A stretch of 64,000 nt of DNA from Roseovarius mucosus DSM 17069 (GTDB lineage: Bacteria > Pseudomonadota > Alphaproteobacteria > Rhodobacterales > Rhodobacteraceae), in NCBI RefSeq assembly GCF_000768555.3, contig NZ_KN293979.1:348453-412452 (forward strand), given 5' to 3'. The notes beneath the pieces are model-generated. The model saw only the letters and a list, made by a program, of their open reading frames with translations. It was not told where the DNA came from and searched no databases. This document shows, piece by piece, positions 46,516 through 56,635 of the stretch (its first letter is position 1; the number at the start of each line of letters is the position of its first letter). Made by a program: the position numbers and the translations under genes.

Positions 46516-47772
46516 ATGAGCTTTCACACTGCACTTTCCGGGCTGAATGCCGCGCAGACCGACATTTCCGTTACCTCGAACAACATCGCCAACGTGGGCA
46601 CCCTCGGATTTCATGGCAGCCGCGCGGAGTTCGCGGACATTTACACCACCAGTCCCTATAGCCGCCCCGCATCGCAAATCGGGTCGGGTACCGAGGTCAG
46701 CCGCATAGGTGTGGATTTCAAACAAGGGTCCCTGACGGCGACTGGCAATGTGCTGGATCTGTCCTTGCAGGGGCCGGGGTTTTTTCAAGTGCGCACCGGG
46801 CCCGACGCGGGGGCCGATGCCGGCTACACTCGCGCCGGGGCCTTTGGCATGAACCGCGAGGGATTTGTGACCAATGCCGCCGGGCATTTCCTGACGGTTT
46901 TTCCAACCTCTGAGAATGGCGACACGCTGTCCACGACACAGACCCAACGCTTGCAAATCCCGCAACAATTCGGCACGCCGCAGCCGACGTCATCGGTCGA
47001 TCTATCGTTCAACCTGTCGCTGTCGGATAACGGCGGGCTGGGGTCGCAAGCGGCCATTCCCGCCGCGGCCTTTGATCCGGCCGATCCCACGACCTATGCT
47101 GCGACAACGCAAATTCCTGTGCTGGATGGTGCGGGGCGTGCGGTGCCCGCACAGGCCTATTTCGTCATGTCGGATGCGCCTGATGCATTGGACGGTGGGC
47201 TTGCCTACTCGGTTCAACTGGTCGTGGACGGCGTGACCGCTGCCGCCGATCCGTCGGCCACATTGTCCTTTGACGCGGGAGGCGCGCAGACCGGTGGCCT
47301 TGAAGCGATGAACTTTGCCCTTGGGGATCAGACGCTCTCGCTTTCTCTCGGCGGTTCGCGCGTTTCGGATGACTCGTTCGGCGCGATTGCCGTTTCACAG
47401 AATGGCACTCGGCAGCTTGATCTGTCGTCGGTCGATGTGCGTCAGGATGGGACCGTTTGGGCCAGCTATGGCGCTGAGACTTCGATCGCCGTGGGTCAAG
47501 TTGCAGTCGCAAATTTCTCTGACATCCAAGGGCTAGGCAGCATCGGAAGCGCAACCTACCGCGCGTCGCGCGAGTCTGGTGAGGCCCGTTTGGGGGTGCC
47601 TGGGTCGAGCGGTTTCGGGGCTGTGCGGTCCGGCGCGGTCGAGCGCTCGAATGTCGATCTGACTGAGCAACTGGTCAACTTGATCATGGCGCAGCGGAAC
47701 TATCAGGCCTCAGCCAAGGCACTCGAGACCAATGGCACCTTGGCCGACACGGTTCTGAACATCCGTAGCTAA
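46516..47772 (+). CDS. flgE: Flagellar hook protein FlgE
   Basis: A 418-residue hook protein. SFHTALSGLNAAQTDISVTS then NNIANVGTLGFHGSRAEF is the N-terminal signature. VNLIMAQRNYQASAKALETN at the C-terminus forms the coiled-coil core with it, and the middle is the exposed D1/D2 region. At 418 residues it is of usual size. It follows flgD by 47 bases. Confidence 0.94.
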   Translation: MSFHTALSGLNAAQTDISVTSNNIANVGTLGFHGSRAEFADIYTTSPYSRPASQIGSGTEVSRIGVDFKQGSLTATGNVLDLSLQGPGFFQVRTGPDAGADAGYTRAGAFGMNREGFVTNAAGHFLTVFPTSENGDTLSTTQTQRLQIPQQFGTPQPTSSVDLSFNLSLSDNGGLGSQAAIPAAAFDPADPTTYAATTQIPVLDGAGRAVPAQAYFVMSDAPDALDGGLAYSVQLVVDGVTAAADPSATLSFDAGGAQTGGLEAMNFALGDQTLSLSLGGSRVSDDSFGAIAVSQNGTRQLDLSSVDVRQDGTVWASYGAETSIAVGQVAVANFSDIQGLGSIGSATYRASRESGEARLGVPGSSGFGAVRSGAVERSNVDLTEQLVNLIMAQRNYQASAKALETNGTLADTVLNIRS

Positions 47773-47786
47773 GTTGGGGCGCCACC

Positions 47787-48548
47787 ATGGACCGCATGAT
47801 CTATACCGCGCTCAACGCATTGGGCGTCAATCGCGACAGTCAGGTGGCGCAGGCGCAGAACCTCGCCAACCAGACCGTCCCGGGCTATCGCCGCGACCTG
47901 CCCAACGAAGGCGGGGTGCGGTTTCTAGAAATGATGGAGGGCCTGACCACGCGGGCCTTTCAGATCGAGACAGGTCCCGCCGGGTTTTCACAGGAAACAG
48001 GCAGGCTCACACGCACGGACGAGGAGCTCGATGTCGCGATCGCCGATCAGGGGTTTTTCTATGTAAAGCCTGACTCCGGCGATCCGGCCCTCAGTCGCCG
48101 TGGCGACCTGCGGCGCGATATAGACGGCACGCTGCGTAACGGCGCTGGCGATGCCATGCTGGGGCCAGGCATGGCCCCAATTCAGGTGCCCGCCTATCGC
48201 AATATCCGGATTACCGACATCGGTGAAATCTATATCCAGCCGCTTGATGATCCCGAGGGCGAGCCGGTTCTGGCGGGCGTCTTGGCCACTGTGGTGCCAC
48301 CTGCGGAGATGGCGCTGACCAAGGGCGAGGACGGCCAGATCAGGACCGTCGAGGGCCCCCTGCCGCCACCCGATCAGCGCGCGGAGGTGTTGCAGGGCAC
48401 ATTGGAGAGCAGCAACGTCAACCCGGTCGAGGAATTGCTGTCCACCATGCAGATGCAACGCAATTTCGAACTGGGCATGCGCATGGTCCTGACCGCGCGT
48501 GAACTGGATGAAGGTGGCGCGCGCATGATGCAGGCACCAGAGGGGTAA
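47787..48548 (+). CDS. flgF: Flagellar rod protein FlgF
   Basis: A 253-residue rod protein. MDRMIYTALNALGVNRDSQV then AQAQNLANQTVPGYRRDL opens it. ELDVAIADQGFFYVKPDSGD and the C-terminal ESSNVNPVEELLSTMQMQRN complete the FlgF/FlgG axial pattern; the N-terminus and lack of long inserts favour FlgF. It ends the run: flgG, flgA, flgH and flgI, which often follow flgF, are absent. It is convergent with the YhiN-type gene, 27 bases away. Confidence 0.9.
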   Translation: MDRMIYTALNALGVNRDSQVAQAQNLANQTVPGYRRDLPNEGGVRFLEMMEGLTTRAFQIETGPAGFSQETGRLTRTDEELDVAIADQGFFYVKPDSGDPALSRRGDLRRDIDGTLRNGAGDAMLGPGMAPIQVPAYRNIRITDIGEIYIQPLDDPEGEPVLAGVLATVVPPAEMALTKGEDGQIRTVEGPLPPPDQRAEVLQGTLESSNVNPVEELLSTMQMQRNFELGMRMVLTARELDEGGARMMQAPEG

Positions 48549-48575
48549 GGCTGGCACTTGTCCGGTGATGGCAGT

Positions 48576-49769
48576 TCAGCCTTTCGCAGTTTCTGCAATC
48601 GCCGTGCCTGCGGCCCATCCCGACGACCAGGCCCATTGGAAATTGTAGCCGCCAAGCCACCCGGTCACATCCACCGCCTCGCCGATCGCGTAGAGGCCGG
48701 TCAGGTGGGTTGATTGCATGGTTTTGGACGAAAGCCCTTCGGTGTCGATCCCGCCCAAGGTGACTTCGGCGGTGCGATAGCCTTCGGTGCCAGTTGGTTT
48801 CATCTGCCAGCCCCTCAGGGCGCTGATGATTTCGGCCAAACGCGCGTCGGAATGATCGGCAAGATTGCCGGCAAAGCCCAGGCCGTGGGCCAGATACGCC
48901 ACGAGTTTGGCGGGCAGGTGATGGCCAAGCTCGGTCGTCACATTGCGGCGGCCGGCAGTCTGACGCTGCTGGCGGAGCGCGTCGAACAGAACGGCGGTGG
49001 GGTCCAAGTCAAGGGTGATCGACTGACCCTCGCGCCAATAGGACGAGATTTGCAGGATCGCGGGGCCCGACAGGCCGCGATGCGTAAAAAGCGCCGCTTC
49101 GTCAAAGCTGACCCCCGCGCAACTGGCCCGCACCGGCAGGGCGGTGCCGGACAGGGCAGCAAAGGGCGTATCAGAAAAGGTGAGCGGCACAAGCGCGGGC
49201 CGTGTCTCGGTTATCTGGTGGCCGAATTGCCGTGCGATGTCATAGGCGATGCCGGTGGCGCCCATCTTGGGGATGGATTTTCCGCCGGTGGCGAGCACGA
49301 GGTTGCGGGCCGTGACGGTCACACGGCGCCCTTCGCGGTCGAGGGTGGCGCGAAAATGGTTTCCATCATGGGAAATGTCTGTGATCTGTGTCGAGAGCCA
49401 GAGGTCCGCCCCCGCCTGGCGCAGTTCCTTGACCAGCAGGGTCACGATCTGGGTGGCCTTGTCGTCACAAAACAGCTGTCCGAGGGTTTTCTCATGCCAA
49501 GCCACGCCGTGACGTGCGATGAGATCGAGAAAATCCCACTGGGTATAGCGTGAGAGCGCCGATTTGCAGAAATGCGGGTTGCCCGAAATGAAGTTTGCCG
49601 GTGTCGTGCCAAGGTTGGTAAAGTTGCACCGCCCACCGCCTGAGATGCGGATTTTCTCGCCGGGTGCGCGCGCGTGGTCAATGACCAGTGTGCCCGGCCC
49701 GGCATGGGCCGCGCACATCATGCCGGCGGCCCCGGCCCCAAGGATGAGCGTGTTGCAGTCGTGGCGCAT
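48576..49769 (-). CDS. HI0933/YhiN-type flavoprotein
   Basis: A 397-residue FAD-binding protein of the HI0933/BaiN family. NTLILGAGAAGMMCAAHAGP is the dinucleotide-binding motif, RISGGGRCNFTNLGTTP is the family hallmark, and VTGWLGGYNFQWAWSSGW lies at the C-terminus. Substrates are mostly unknown; family members reduce unsaturated compounds. I start at the ATG at 49767-49769, where the FAD motif begins; a much longer open frame upstream is not supported by homology or a ribosome site. Confidence 0.9.
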   Translation of the reverse strand: MRHDCNTLILGAGAAGMMCAAHAGPGTLVIDHARAPGEKIRISGGGRCNFTNLGTTPANFISGNPHFCKSALSRYTQWDFLDLIARHGVAWHEKTLGQLFCDDKATQIVTLLVKELRQAGADLWLSTQITDISHDGNHFRATLDREGRRVTVTARNLVLATGGKSIPKMGATGIAYDIARQFGHQITETRPALVPLTFSDTPFAALSGTALPVRASCAGVSFDEAALFTHRGLSGPAILQISSYWREGQSITLDLDPTAVLFDALRQQRQTAGRRNVTTELGHHLPAKLVAYLAHGLGFAGNLADHSDARLAEIISALRGWQMKPTGTEGYRTAEVTLGGIDTEGLSSKTMQSTHLTGLYAIGEAVDVTGWLGGYNFQWAWSSGWAAGTAIAETAKG

Positions 49770-49895
49770 GAGCTTGGCTCTGACGCGAAAAGCCGCCGAT
49801 TGGCAAGGGGATAGTGCTGGTATTAAGGTCAAAACAACGCTAGAATATGTGTCAGACCCCGAAAAGGGGCGCAAGATGCATGAGGCGGCAGGCAG

Positions 49896-51059
49896 ATGAC
49901 AGAAATGGTCTATGGGGCTGTGCCCCTGCGGGACGCAGAGCCCGTCCTTCCCAAATGGTGGCGCACGATCGACAAATGGACGCTGACTTGCGTTCTGATC
50001 CTGTTCAGCATCGGCATGTTGCTGGGGCTTGCGGCCTCGCCGCCGCTTGCCGAAAAGAACGGGCTGGGCGCGTTTCATTACGTGCAACGGCAGGCACTAT
50101 TCGGGGGCATGGCCCTGGCTGTGATGGTGCTGGTGTCGATGATGCGCCCAGAGATGGTACGACGCATGGCGGTTCTGGGATTTCTCGCCGCCTTTGCCGC
50201 GCTGATTGCCCTGCCGTTTCTGGGGACAGACTTTGGCAAGGGGGCGGTGCGGTGGTACAGTCTCGGATTTGCGTCGGTTCAGCCGTCAGAGTTTCTCAAG
50301 CCCGTGTTCGTGGTTGTGGCCGCTTGGATGATGGCTGCGAGCCAGCAGGTGAACGGACCGCCGGGGCTGAGCTGGTCGTTTCTTTTGACGATCGTCATCC
50401 TCGCCTTTCTGGCGATGCAGCCCGATTTCGGACAGGCGGCGCTCGTGCTGTTCGGTTGGGGTGTGATGTACTTTGTCGCTGGCGCGCCGGTGACGCTTCT
50501 CTTGGGTATGGCGGGGGGAGTGGTGCTTGTTGGCAGTTTCGCCTATGCCAATTCCGAGCATTTCGCGCGTCGGATCGACGGTTTCCTTAGTCCCGAGGTG
50601 GACCCGACCACGCAGCTTGGTTTTGCCACCAATGCGATCCGAGAAGGTGGGTTCTTTGGTGTGGGTGTGGGCGAAGGGCAGGTCAAATGGAGCCTGCCGG
50701 ACGCGCATACGGATTTCATCATCGCAGTCGCCGCTGAGGAATATGGGCTAGTGCTGGTGCTTTGCATCATCGCTCTCTACGGCAGTATCGTGGTGCGTTC
50801 TCTCCTGCGCTTGATGCGTGAGCGGGACCCTTTCATTCGTCTCGCGGGCACGGGCCTTGTGGTCATGTTCGGGGCGCAGGCAATGATCAACATGGGCGTC
50901 GCTGTGCGCCTTTTGCCCGCCAAGGGCATGACCCTGCCCTTTGTCAGCTATGGCGGTTCGTCGGTGGTGGCAGGCGGGATTGCTTTGGGCATGCTCTTGG
51001 CCTTTACCCGAACGCGACCGCAGGGGCAGATCGGGGATATCCTGCGGGGGCGTTCATGA
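49896..51059 (+). CDS. ftsW: Peptidoglycan glycosyltransferase FtsW
   Basis: A 387-residue SEDS-family membrane enzyme that polymerises septal peptidoglycan with FtsI. About ten membrane helices are visible. Family blocks include [40 protein letters not shown] and [20 protein letters not shown]. The ATG follows the YhiN gap without a strong promoter. The stop overlaps the murG start in ATGA, beginning the coupled murG-murC chain. Confidence 0.95.
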   Translation: MTEMVYGAVPLRDAEPVLPKWWRTIDKWTLTCVLILFSIGMLLGLAASPPLAEKNGLGAFHYVQRQALFGGMALAVMVLVSMMRPEMVRRMAVLGFLAAFAALIALPFLGTDFGKGAVRWYSLGFASVQPSEFLKPVFVVVAAWMMAASQQVNGPPGLSWSFLLTIVILAFLAMQPDFGQAALVLFGWGVMYFVAGAPVTLLLGMAGGVVLVGSFAYANSEHFARRIDGFLSPEVDPTTQLGFATNAIREGGFFGVGVGEGQVKWSLPDAHTDFIIAVAAEEYGLVLVLCIIALYGSIVVRSLLRLMRERDPFIRLAGTGLVVMFGAQAMINMGVAVRLLPAKGMTLPFVSYGGSSVVAGGIALGMLLAFTRTRPQGQIGDILRGRS

Positions 51060-52162
51060 CCGCGCAACAGCCATTGTTGATCATTGCGGCGGGCGGAACT
51101 GGCGGGCATATGTTTCCCGCGCAGGCATTGGCCGAGGTGATGCTGCGTCGTGGCTGGCGAGTGCGGCTGAGCACGGATGCACGTGGCGCGCGTTACGTAG
51201 GGGGCTTTCCCCATTCGGTTGAAATCGAGCAAGTGGCAAGCGCCACTTTCGCGCGCGGCGGATTGCTCAACAAGCTGCTCGCCCCGTTCCACATTGCAGG
51301 CGGCGTTCTGGGCGCAAGCCTGCGGATGATGCGGGACAAGCCGGATGTGGTGGTGGGCTTTGGCGGCTATCCGAGCATTCCGGCGCTGACAGCGGCTTGG
51401 CTTCTCCGGCGTCCGCGTATGGTGCATGAGCAAAATGGCGTGCTGGGGCGGGTCAACAAGGTTTTTGCGCGTCGGGTCGATGTGGTTGCCTGCGGCACCT
51501 GGCCGACGACCCTGCCCGAAGGCACTCAGGCCGAGCACGTGGGCAATCCGGTGCGTGCGGCGGTGCTGGAGCGGGCAGGTGCGGGTTATATCGCGCCGGG
51601 CGATTATCCGATGTCGGTGCTGGTGATTGGCGGCTCTCAGGGGGCGCGTATCCTCAGCGATGTGGTGCCTGCCGCCATTGCCGCGTTGCCGGCGGCAATT
51701 CTGCGCAATGTCCGGGTCAGCCATCAGGCCCGCGAGGAGGATATCAACCGCGTGGCGCGGTTCTATGCCGAAGCGGGGATTGACGCCGATGTGCAGCCCT
51801 TCTTTCGCGATGTCCCGCGCCGTATGACCGAGGCGCAGCTTGTCATAAGCCGCGCGGGTGCGTCGAGCATCGCCGATGTCTCTATCATCGGGCGGCCTGC
51901 GATCCTCATTCCGTATGCTGCTGCTGCGGGCGACCATCAGGCCGCCAATGCCCGTGGGCTGGCCGCCGCGGGCGGGGCGATCGTGATCCCCGAGAGCAGA
52001 TTGACCGAGACCGTGCTGACCGAACAGATTGGTGCGGTGTTGGCCGATCCGACCGGCGCGTTGATGATGGCGCAGGCCGCGCTGAGCTGTGGCATGCCTG
52101 ACGCCCCCCAAAATCTGGCCGATATGGTCGAAGACCTTGCGCAAAAAGGGCAAAAGCAATGA
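51056..52162 (+). CDS. murG: Lipid II synthase MurG
   Basis: A 368-residue GT28 glycosyltransferase that adds GlcNAc to lipid I at the inner membrane face. [20 protein letters not shown] is the acceptor-binding glycine loop. [40 protein letters not shown] and [20 protein letters not shown] are further blocks. It overlaps ftsW and murC by ATGA junctions on both sides. Confidence 0.95.
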   Translation: MTAQQPLLIIAAGGTGGHMFPAQALAEVMLRRGWRVRLSTDARGARYVGGFPHSVEIEQVASATFARGGLLNKLLAPFHIAGGVLGASLRMMRDKPDVVVGFGGYPSIPALTAAWLLRRPRMVHEQNGVLGRVNKVFARRVDVVACGTWPTTLPEGTQAEHVGNPVRAAVLERAGAGYIAPGDYPMSVLVIGGSQGARILSDVVPAAIAALPAAILRNVRVSHQAREEDINRVARFYAEAGIDADVQPFFRDVPRRMTEAQLVISRAGASSIADVSIIGRPAILIPYAAAAGDHQAANARGLAAAGGAIVIPESRLTETVLTEQIGAVLADPTGALMMAQAALSCGMPDAPQNLADMVEDLAQKGQKQ

Positions 52163-53562
52163 ACGCAGCCACCAAGCTTCCGACGGATATCGGTCCCATC
52201 CACTTTGTCGGGATCGGGGGCATCGGGATGTCGGGGATTGCCGAGGTGTTGATCAACCATGGCTACCGGGTGCAGGGTTCTGATCTCAAATCCACGCCTA
52301 TTACCGAGCGTTTGGCGGGCATCGGGGCGACAGTTTTCGAGGGGCAGCGCGCCGAGAACCTCGCTGGTGCGGAGGTGATCGTGATCTCGTCTGCGATCAA
52401 GCCCGGTAATCCGGAATTGGACGAGGCGCGCAAGCGCGGTCTGCCCGTCGTGCGCCGGGCCGAGATGTTGGCCGAGTTGATGCGCCTCAAGTCCAACATC
52501 GCTGTGGCGGGCACTCATGGCAAGACCACGACCACGACGCTTGTGGCCGAGCTTTTGGTCAAGGGGGGGATTGACCCCACGGTTGTCAACGGCGGCATCA
52601 TTCACGCCTACGGCAGCAATGCGCGGATGGGGCAGGGCGAGTGGATGGTGGTCGAGGCCGACGAGAGCGATGGCACTTTCAACCGTCTGCCCGCGACCAT
52701 CGCCATCGTCACCAATATCGACCCCGAGCATATGGAGCATTGGGGAAATATTGAGCGTCTGCGGCAGGGGTTTTACGACTTTGTCAGCAATATTCCTTTT
52801 TACGGGCTGGCGGTCTGCTGCACGGACCACCCCGAGGTTCAGGCCCTTGTGGGGCGCATTACTGACCGCCGAGTTGTGACCTACGGATTCAACGCGCAGG
52901 CCGATGTGCGGGCGGTCAATTTGCACTACGAAAAAGGTGTCGCGCATTTCGACGTGGCGCTTCAGGCCGAGGGGCGGGTGATCGAAGGCTGCACTCTGCC
53001 GATGCCCGGCGACCACAATGTCAGCAACGCGCTCAGCGCGGTGGCGGTGGCGCGGCATCTTGGCATGAAAGCCGATGAAATTCGTGCTGCTCTGGCCAGT
53101 TTCGGTGGCGTCAACCGGCGCTTTACCCGCGTGGGCGAAGTGAATGGCGTAACCATCATTGACGATTACGGCCATCACCCGGTCGAGATTGCGGCCGTGC
53201 TGCGCGCCGCGCGGCAGGCCACGACGGGGCGGGTGATCGCGGTGCATCAACCTCATCGCTATAGCCGATTGTCCAACCTTTTTGACGATTTTTGCGGCTG
53301 CTTCAACGAGGCCGACGTGGTGGCCATCGCAGAGGTTTATGCAGCGGGCGAAGCCCCCATTCCGGGGGCAAGTCGCGATGATCTGGTGGCTGGGCTCATT
53401 CGTCACGGTCACCGCCACGCCCGTGCGATCCGCGACGAAGAGGATCTGGAACGCCTGGTGCGGGAACAGGCCGGGCCGGGGGATATGGTGGTCTGCCTCG
53501 GGGCCGGCACCATCAGCGCTTGGGCCAACGGGCTGCCGGCGCGCCTTGGCGTGGCAGCATGA
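52159..53562 (+). CDS. murC: UDP-N-acetylmuramate--L-alanine ligase
   Basis: A 467-residue Mur ligase. [20 protein letters not shown] opens the UDP-binding domain, [20 protein letters not shown] is the ATP P-loop, and [20 protein letters not shown] is the family's His-rich block. It attaches L-Ala to UDP-MurNAc as the first peptide step. The start and stop overlap murG and DUF2484 respectively in ATGA. Confidence 0.95.
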   Translation: MNAATKLPTDIGPIHFVGIGGIGMSGIAEVLINHGYRVQGSDLKSTPITERLAGIGATVFEGQRAENLAGAEVIVISSAIKPGNPELDEARKRGLPVVRRAEMLAELMRLKSNIAVAGTHGKTTTTTLVAELLVKGGIDPTVVNGGIIHAYGSNARMGQGEWMVVEADESDGTFNRLPATIAIVTNIDPEHMEHWGNIERLRQGFYDFVSNIPFYGLAVCCTDHPEVQALVGRITDRRVVTYGFNAQADVRAVNLHYEKGVAHFDVALQAEGRVIEGCTLPMPGDHNVSNALSAVAVARHLGMKADEIRAALASFGGVNRRFTRVGEVNGVTIIDDYGHHPVEIAAVLRAARQATTGRVIAVHQPHRYSRLSNLFDDFCGCFNEADVVAIAEVYAAGEAPIPGASRDDLVAGLIRHGHRHARAIRDEEDLERLVREQAGPGDMVVCLGAGTISAWANGLPARLGVAA

Positions 53563-53804
53563 CGGTGTCCTTGGTTCTGGCGTGCCTTTGGGCCCTCGCC
53601 GCCAATCTGCTTGCCATGATGCCCAGTCGTAATCATCACTGGCGGCGCGCCTATCTGCTCATGGCGCTTGGTGTGCCGATCCTCGGCTTTGTCACATGGC
53701 AGAACGGGCCGTGGATCGGTCTAATGGTCATGGCTGCCGGGATGAGTGTGCTGCGGTGGCCTGTGATCTATCTCGGGCGGTGGATGCGACGGAAAGTTGG
53801 GTAG
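53559..53804 (+). CDS. DUF2484 family membrane protein
   Basis: An 81-residue protein with two or three membrane helices ([20 protein letters not shown] and [20 protein letters not shown]). In Rhodobacteraceae a DUF2484 gene commonly sits between murC and murB, as here. The start overlaps the murC stop. The function is unknown; its position suggests a role at the cell envelope. Confidence 0.85.
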   Translation: MTVSLVLACLWALAANLLAMMPSRNHHWRRAYLLMALGVPILGFVTWQNGPWIGLMVMAAGMSVLRWPVIYLGRWMRRKVG

Positions 53805-53854
53805 GGGATGCGCAAGGCTTTACCTTGCGTGCGTCAGAAGGCAAAAGCGCCGTC

Positions 53855-54808
53855 ATGAACAACATGCCACAGACCAGAGGCGCGATGACGCCTGACCGAC
53901 CCTTGGCCGATCTGACCTGGCTGCGCGTGGGCGGCCCGGCGGACTGGCTGTTTCAGCCGGCGGACCTCGAGGATCTCACGGGCTTTCTGGCCGGGCTTGA
54001 TCCCGCTGTGCCTGTGTTTCCCATGGGCGTTGGCAGCAATCTGATCGTGCGCGACGGTGGCCTCCATGCGGTGGTGATCCGGCTGGGGCGCGGGTTCAAC
54101 ACCATTCGCGTGGACGGGCCGCGCGTGATCGCCGGTGCGGCCGCGCTTGACGCCCATGTGGCGCGACGGGCGGCAGAGGCGGGGGTGGATCTTACGTTCC
54201 TTCGCACCATTCCGGGCAGCATCGGGGGCGCGGTGCGGATGAATGCGGGCTGCTACGGTTCGTATGTGGCGGATCATCTGGTAGAGGCCAAGGCCGTGAC
54301 AAGGCGCGGCGAGGTGGTGACGCTTGCACCTGATGCGCTGCAATTCGCCTATCGGCACAGCATGCTGCCCGAGGGCTGGGTGATTGTCGAGGCGACTTTC
54401 GAGGGGGCTCTGGCGAACCCGGCGGAGTTGGAGCGCAAGATGGCCGACCAGATTGCCAAGCGCGATGCTACACAGCCCACCAAAGAACGCAGCGCCGGCA
54501 GCACATTTCGCAATCCGGCGGGGTTTTCCTCGACCGGGCAGGCAGATGATGTGCATGATCTCAAGGCGTGGAAGGTCATCGACGAAGCGGGTTTGCGCGG
54601 CGCACGGCGCGGCGGCGCGCAGATGAGCGAGATGCACCCCAATTTCCTGATCAACACGGGCGGGGCGTCTGCCGCCGATCTCGAAGGTCTGGGCGAAGAG
54701 GTGCGAAAAAAGGTTTTTCAAATGCGTGGAATAGAGTTACAGTGGGAAATCATGAGGGTCGGCGAACCGGCTCCGGGCACAAGCCCACAGGCAGACTGGC
54801 GAAAATAA
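53855..54808 (+). CDS. murB: UDP-N-acetylenolpyruvoylglucosamine reductase
   Basis: A 317-residue type I MurB, an FAD enzyme reducing the enolpyruvyl group with [45 protein letters not shown] and [20 protein letters not shown] are the FAD-binding blocks, and [13 protein letters not shown] carries the catalytic Ser. [20 protein letters not shown] is the C-terminal block. The start at 53855 is chosen over the next ATG at 53864 by spacing to AGAAGG. Confidence 0.95.
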   Translation: MNNMPQTRGAMTPDRPLADLTWLRVGGPADWLFQPADLEDLTGFLAGLDPAVPVFPMGVGSNLIVRDGGLHAVVIRLGRGFNTIRVDGPRVIAGAAALDAHVARRAAEAGVDLTFLRTIPGSIGGAVRMNAGCYGSYVADHLVEAKAVTRRGEVVTLAPDALQFAYRHSMLPEGWVIVEATFEGALANPAELERKMADQIAKRDATQPTKERSAGSTFRNPAGFSSTGQADDVHDLKAWKVIDEAGLRGARRGGAQMSEMHPNFLINTGGASAADLEGLGEEVRKKVFQMRGIELQWEIMRVGEPAPGTSPQADWRK

Positions 54809-54851
54809 TACGACAACAGGGTCGGAAAACCGGCTCGAGACATTGAGGCAC

Positions 54852-55775
54852 ATGGTGGTTGGTTCGAGCAGAACAACCCCGAAAGTGGCGGTGATCATGG
54901 GCGGCCCCTCGGCGGAGAGGGACGTGTCGCTCTCTTCAGGGCGTGAGTGCGCCGTCGCGTTGCGGGAAGCAGGGTTCGAGGTGGTCGAGGTGGATGCCGC
55001 GGCTGATCTCTGCGCACGTTTACAAGAGATAAAGCCGGACGTGGTATTCAATGCCCTGCATGGGCGTTGGGGCGAGGATGGGTGCGTGCAGGGGATGCTG
55101 GAGTGGATGCACCTGCCCTATACCCATTCAGGGGTGTTGTCCTCGGCGCTTGCCATGGACAAGGAACGCACCAAGGCGGCCTATCGCGCGGCGGGCCTGC
55201 CGGTGGTCGAAAGCATTCTGGCGCCCCGCGACGAGGTGCGCATGCGGCATGTGATGCCGCCGCCCTATGTGGTCAAGCCATACAACGAAGGGTCGTCCGT
55301 GGGGGTCTATCTGGTAGAGGCCGGAGCAAACAGGCCGCCGGCCCTCTCGGAGGACATGCCCGAGGTGGTGATGGTCGAAGCCTATGCCCCGGGGCGCGAG
55401 CTCACCACGACGGTGATCGGCGACCGGGCGCTTACGGTGACGGATATCGTGACCGAGGGCTGGTATGACTACGATGCCAAATACAAGCCCGGCGGCTCGC
55501 GTCACGTCGTGCCCGCCGATATTCCCCAGGAGATATTCGATGCCTGCCTTGACTATGCGCTGCGCGCGCATGTGGTTCTGGGGTGTCGCGGGGTCAGTCG
55601 CACCGATTTCCGATGGGATGCGGCGCGCGGCCTAGAGGGGTTGATCCTTCTGGAAACCAACACTCAGCCGGGGATGACGCCCACGTCGCTGGTTCCGGAA
55701 CAGGCGCAGGCGCTTGGTATTTCCTTTCCGGAGCTTTGCCGCTGGATGGTGGAGGATGCGTCATGCAACCGGTGA
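54852..55775 (+). CDS. ddl: D-alanine--D-alanine ligase
   Basis: A 307-residue ATP-grasp ligase. KVAVIMGGPSAERDVSLSSG is the N-terminal signature. VKPYNEGSSVGVYLVEAG is the ATP loop, and RTDFRWDAARGLEGLILLET and NTQPGMTPTSLVP are the catalytic C-terminal block. ATG 54852 is used; an in-frame TTG is at 54843. It overlaps ftsQ by 13 bases. Confidence 0.95.
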   Translation: MVVGSSRTTPKVAVIMGGPSAERDVSLSSGRECAVALREAGFEVVEVDAAADLCARLQEIKPDVVFNALHGRWGEDGCVQGMLEWMHLPYTHSGVLSSALAMDKERTKAAYRAAGLPVVESILAPRDEVRMRHVMPPPYVVKPYNEGSSVGVYLVEAGANRPPALSEDMPEVVMVEAYAPGRELTTTVIGDRALTVTDIVTEGWYDYDAKYKPGGSRHVVPADIPQEIFDACLDYALRAHVVLGCRGVSRTDFRWDAARGLEGLILLETNTQPGMTPTSLVPEQAQALGISFPELCRWMVEDASCNR

Positions 55776-56632
55776 TCCCGCGTACGGACCCTGCGCCGTC
55801 GCGCATGTCCTACCGCCTGCAGCGCCTGATGTTGACGCCGCTCTATCGGCGGCTGATCCGTTTTGGTCTGCCGATGCTGGTCGTGACAGCGGCTATTGGC
55901 GGCTATCTGAGCAGTGAGGCGCGCCGCACGGCCCTGGTTGAACAGGTCGCCGAAATCCGCCACCAGATCGAAACTCGGCCCGAGTTCATGGTCAACCTTC
56001 TGTCTGTCGAAGGGGCGAGTACCAGCGTGCAAGAGGATATCCGCGAGATTTTCCCCTATGACCTGCCAGCCAGCTCCTTTGATCTGGTGCTCGACGATAT
56101 TCGCGTGATGATCGAGGAACTGCCCGCAGTGGCGCGCGCCGAAGTACGTATCCGTCAGGGCGGTGTTCTGGTGGCCGAAATCACCGAACGCGTGCCGGTC
56201 GCGCTCTGGAAAACGCGCGATGCGCTCAACGTGATCGACATCGAGGGTCAGGTGATCGGGGTGGTCAAGGCCCGCGCTGACCGCGCCGACCTGCCCGTCG
56301 TGGCGGGCGATGGCGCGCCGGAGCAGGTGGCCGAGGCAATCGAGATCCTGCGGGCGGCGACACCCTTGGGGATGGACCTGCGCGGTCTTGTGCGGATGGG
56401 CGAGCGGCGATGGGATCTGGTGCTTGCGGATGGCAAGCGCATACTTTTGCCCGAAAACGGCGCGGTGCGCGCGCTTGAACGGGTGATCGTGCTGCACGGG
56501 GCACAGGATATGCTGGGCCGTGATCTGGCCTCGGTCGACATGCGCATTGCTGCGCGCCCGACAATTCGACTGAACGAGAATGCCATGGAAGACTGGTGGA
56601 CGATAACACAAATGAGTTTGGGGACGAACTGA
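55763..56632 (+). CDS. ftsQ: Cell division protein FtsQ
   Basis: A 289-residue divisome protein. A cytoplasmic N-terminus is followed by a single membrane helix (about residues 31-49, FGLPMLVVTAAIGGYL) and a periplasmic POTRA domain (LPASSFDLVLDDIRVMIEEL with RAEVRIRQGGVLVAEI). The ATG follows GGAGGATG. It is between ddl and ftsA, the canonical order. The overlap with ddl suggests coupling. Confidence 0.93.
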   Translation: MQPVIPRTDPAPSRMSYRLQRLMLTPLYRRLIRFGLPMLVVTAAIGGYLSSEARRTALVEQVAEIRHQIETRPEFMVNLLSVEGASTSVQEDIREIFPYDLPASSFDLVLDDIRVMIEELPAVARAEVRIRQGGVLVAEITERVPVALWKTRDALNVIDIEGQVIGVVKARADRADLPVVAGDGAPEQVAEAIEILRAATPLGMDLRGLVRMGERRWDLVLADGKRILLPENGAVRALERVIVLHGAQDMLGRDLASVDMRIAARPTIRLNENAMEDWWTITQMSLGTN

Positions 56633-56635
56633 ACC

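Noticed and set aside
51937..53418. 493-codon frame antisense to murG/murC
   Set aside because: murG and murC are certain and coupled by ATGA overlaps; the reverse frame is a compositional artefact.
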